Source of the DNA: an uncultured Porphyromonadaceae bacterium
GTDB taxonomy: Bacteria; Bacteroidota; Bacteroidia; Bacteroidales; Muribaculaceae
Assembly: GCA_947176285.1 (NCBI GenBank)
Contig: CAMWQF010000120.1
Span: 1 to 8,054 of the forward strand
DNA: 8,054 bases
Direction: 5' to 3'
Shown: positions 7,369 through 8,054 of the stretch, piece by piece
Numbering within the stretch: position 1 is the first letter of the stretch
How the letters are laid out: every line of letters begins with the position of its first letter
Position numbers and translations under genes: made by a program
Notes under the pieces: generated by a model
Database searches by the model: none
The model's input: only the letters and a program-made list of their open reading frames with translations
What the model was told of the DNA's origin: nothing

Positions 7369-8009
7369 AGATATCTCCATCATTGCTTGCTGCTGACTTT
7401 CTGAATCTCAGTAGTGAAATAGAAAAAATAAATGCTTCAGAAGCAGATTTCCTTCATCTTGACGTGATGGATGGTGTTTTCGTGCCAAATATTTCCTTTG
7501 GATTTCCGGTGCTTAAAGGTGTGGCAAAGGTTTGCAAAAAACCGTTGGATGTGCATATGATGACAGTAGAACCGGAAAAATGGATCTCTCATGTCAGAGA
7601 TTTAGGTGCGGCAATTATGAATGTTCATCAAGAAGCATGCCTTCATCTCTATAGCACAGTGCAGCATATTCATGAGGCAGGAATGATGGCTGGAGTAACT
7701 CTAAATCCCGCTACTCCGGTAGAAACGATGACTGATATTATCCAGGATCTCGATCTTGTACTTCTTATGTCGGTAGAACCCGGTTTTGGAGGTCAGCCAT
7801 TTATCAATCATACACTAGAAAAGGTCAAGAAACTCAAGACGCTTCGGGATGGATCCGGGTCAAAGGCCATGATCGAGGTAGATGGTGGAGTCAATGATAA
7901 GACAGGGGCTTTGCTTGCAGCAGCAGGGGCTGATGTGCTTGTGGCAGGAAGTTATGTTTTTGGAAATCCTAACATGAATGAAGCCATATTGAGCCTCAAA
8001 AATCTTTAG
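7365..8009 (+). CDS. rpe: Ribulose-phosphate 3-epimerase
   Basis: Cytoplasmic TIM-barrel enzyme interconverting D-ribulose 5-phosphate and D-xylulose 5-phosphate in the non-oxidative pentose phosphate pathway. The 214 residues are full length and begin with the expected MKISPSLLAADF. Metal and catalytic residues are visible: H31 and D33 in HLDVMDG, H64 in DVHMM, and D173 in EVDGGVN. Also present are ALNPATP-like TLNPATP, the phosphate-binding loop PGFGGQ at 139-144, and VAGSYVFG near the C-terminus. One variation is SVEPGFGGQ (E138), where many RPEs have SVNPGFGGQ; the Glu form also occurs in the superfamily, so I keep the RPE call, with a related hexulose-phosphate epimerase as the less likely alternative. 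The ATG is inside the ATGA overlap with dedA. Confidence 0.95.
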   Translation: MKISPSLLAADFLNLSSEIEKINASEADFLHLDVMDGVFVPNISFGFPVLKGVAKVCKKPLDVHMMTVEPEKWISHVRDLGAAIMNVHQEACLHLYSTVQHIHEAGMMAGVTLNPATPVETMTDIIQDLDLVLLMSVEPGFGGQPFINHTLEKVKKLKTLRDGSGSKAMIEVDGGVNDKTGALLAAAGADVLVAGSYVFGNPNMNEAILSLKNL

Positions 8010-8035
8010 AAAACTAAAACAATCTAATATCAATA

Positions 8036-8054
8036 ATGAAAAAACTATTAAATG
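8036..8054 (+). CDS. Start of next gene (3' truncated by window end)
   Basis: An ATG 26 bases after the rpe stop opens a frame reading MKKLLN before the window ends. The close spacing, same strand and AT-rich preceding gap without a TAnnTTTG element suggest a further member of the dedA-rpe unit. Only six codons are visible, so no function can be read. From gene order in other Bacteroidales, where rpe is often followed by a ComEC/Rec2-type gene, that would be my guess, weakly held. Confidence 0.45.

Noticed and set aside
7767..7796. SVEPGFGGQ instead of SVNPGFGGQ in Rpe as a sign of changed specificity
   Set aside because: All metal and catalytic residues are intact and the Glu form occurs among epimerases of this superfamily, so it does not by itself argue for a different substrate.

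Overview
The window looks like ordinary core chromosome from a Bacteroidales bacterium, probably a gut member near Bacteroides or Muribaculaceae; the family-level placement is inference. Four things point there: a DUF4293 membrane protein (a Bacteroidetes family), a short archaeal/eukaryote-type prolyl-tRNA synthetase of the Bacteroides form, a periplasmic dipeptidyl peptidase IV, and promoters that fit the Bacteroidetes -7 element TAnnTTTG while no start codon has a convincing Shine-Dalgarno sequence. All supported genes lie on the + strand. I see no RNA gene, mobile element, CRISPR array, integrase or attachment site.

Layout. Positions 1-473 hold a DUF4293 four-helix membrane protein whose ATG almost certainly begins one base before the window. 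A 92-base gap (474-565) carries a TAnnTTTG promoter very close to proS. A tight + strand run follows: proS (566-2047), a secreted dipeptidyl peptidase IV (2062-4242, 14-base gap), an unrecognised six-helix membrane protein with a large C-terminal soluble domain (4277-5641, 34-base gap) and a miaA-type tRNA dimethylallyltransferase (5638-6579, ATGA overlap). The next gap has a second promoter with plausible -33 and -7 elements, then an 18-codon possible leader ORF that runs into a DedA-family protein (6691-7368). That gene overlaps rpe (7365-8009) by ATGA. A further gene begins at 8036 and runs off the window.

How the genes fit together. The arrangement suggests two transcription units, proS-dpp4-orf-miaA and dedA-rpe-(next gene). 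The first mixes translation functions (ProRS, tRNA A37 prenylation) with periplasmic release of Xaa-Pro dipeptides. A link through proline supply is an attractive guess but not shown by sequence. The second joins a membrane-homeostasis/lipid-carrier transporter family with a pentose phosphate enzyme, with no obvious shared pathway.

I found no clear new defence or mobile system. The points most worth a second look are the uncharacterised membrane protein coupled to miaA, the possible leader peptide before dedA, the nearly leaderless proS transcript, and the loss of most zinc-site cysteines in ProRS.
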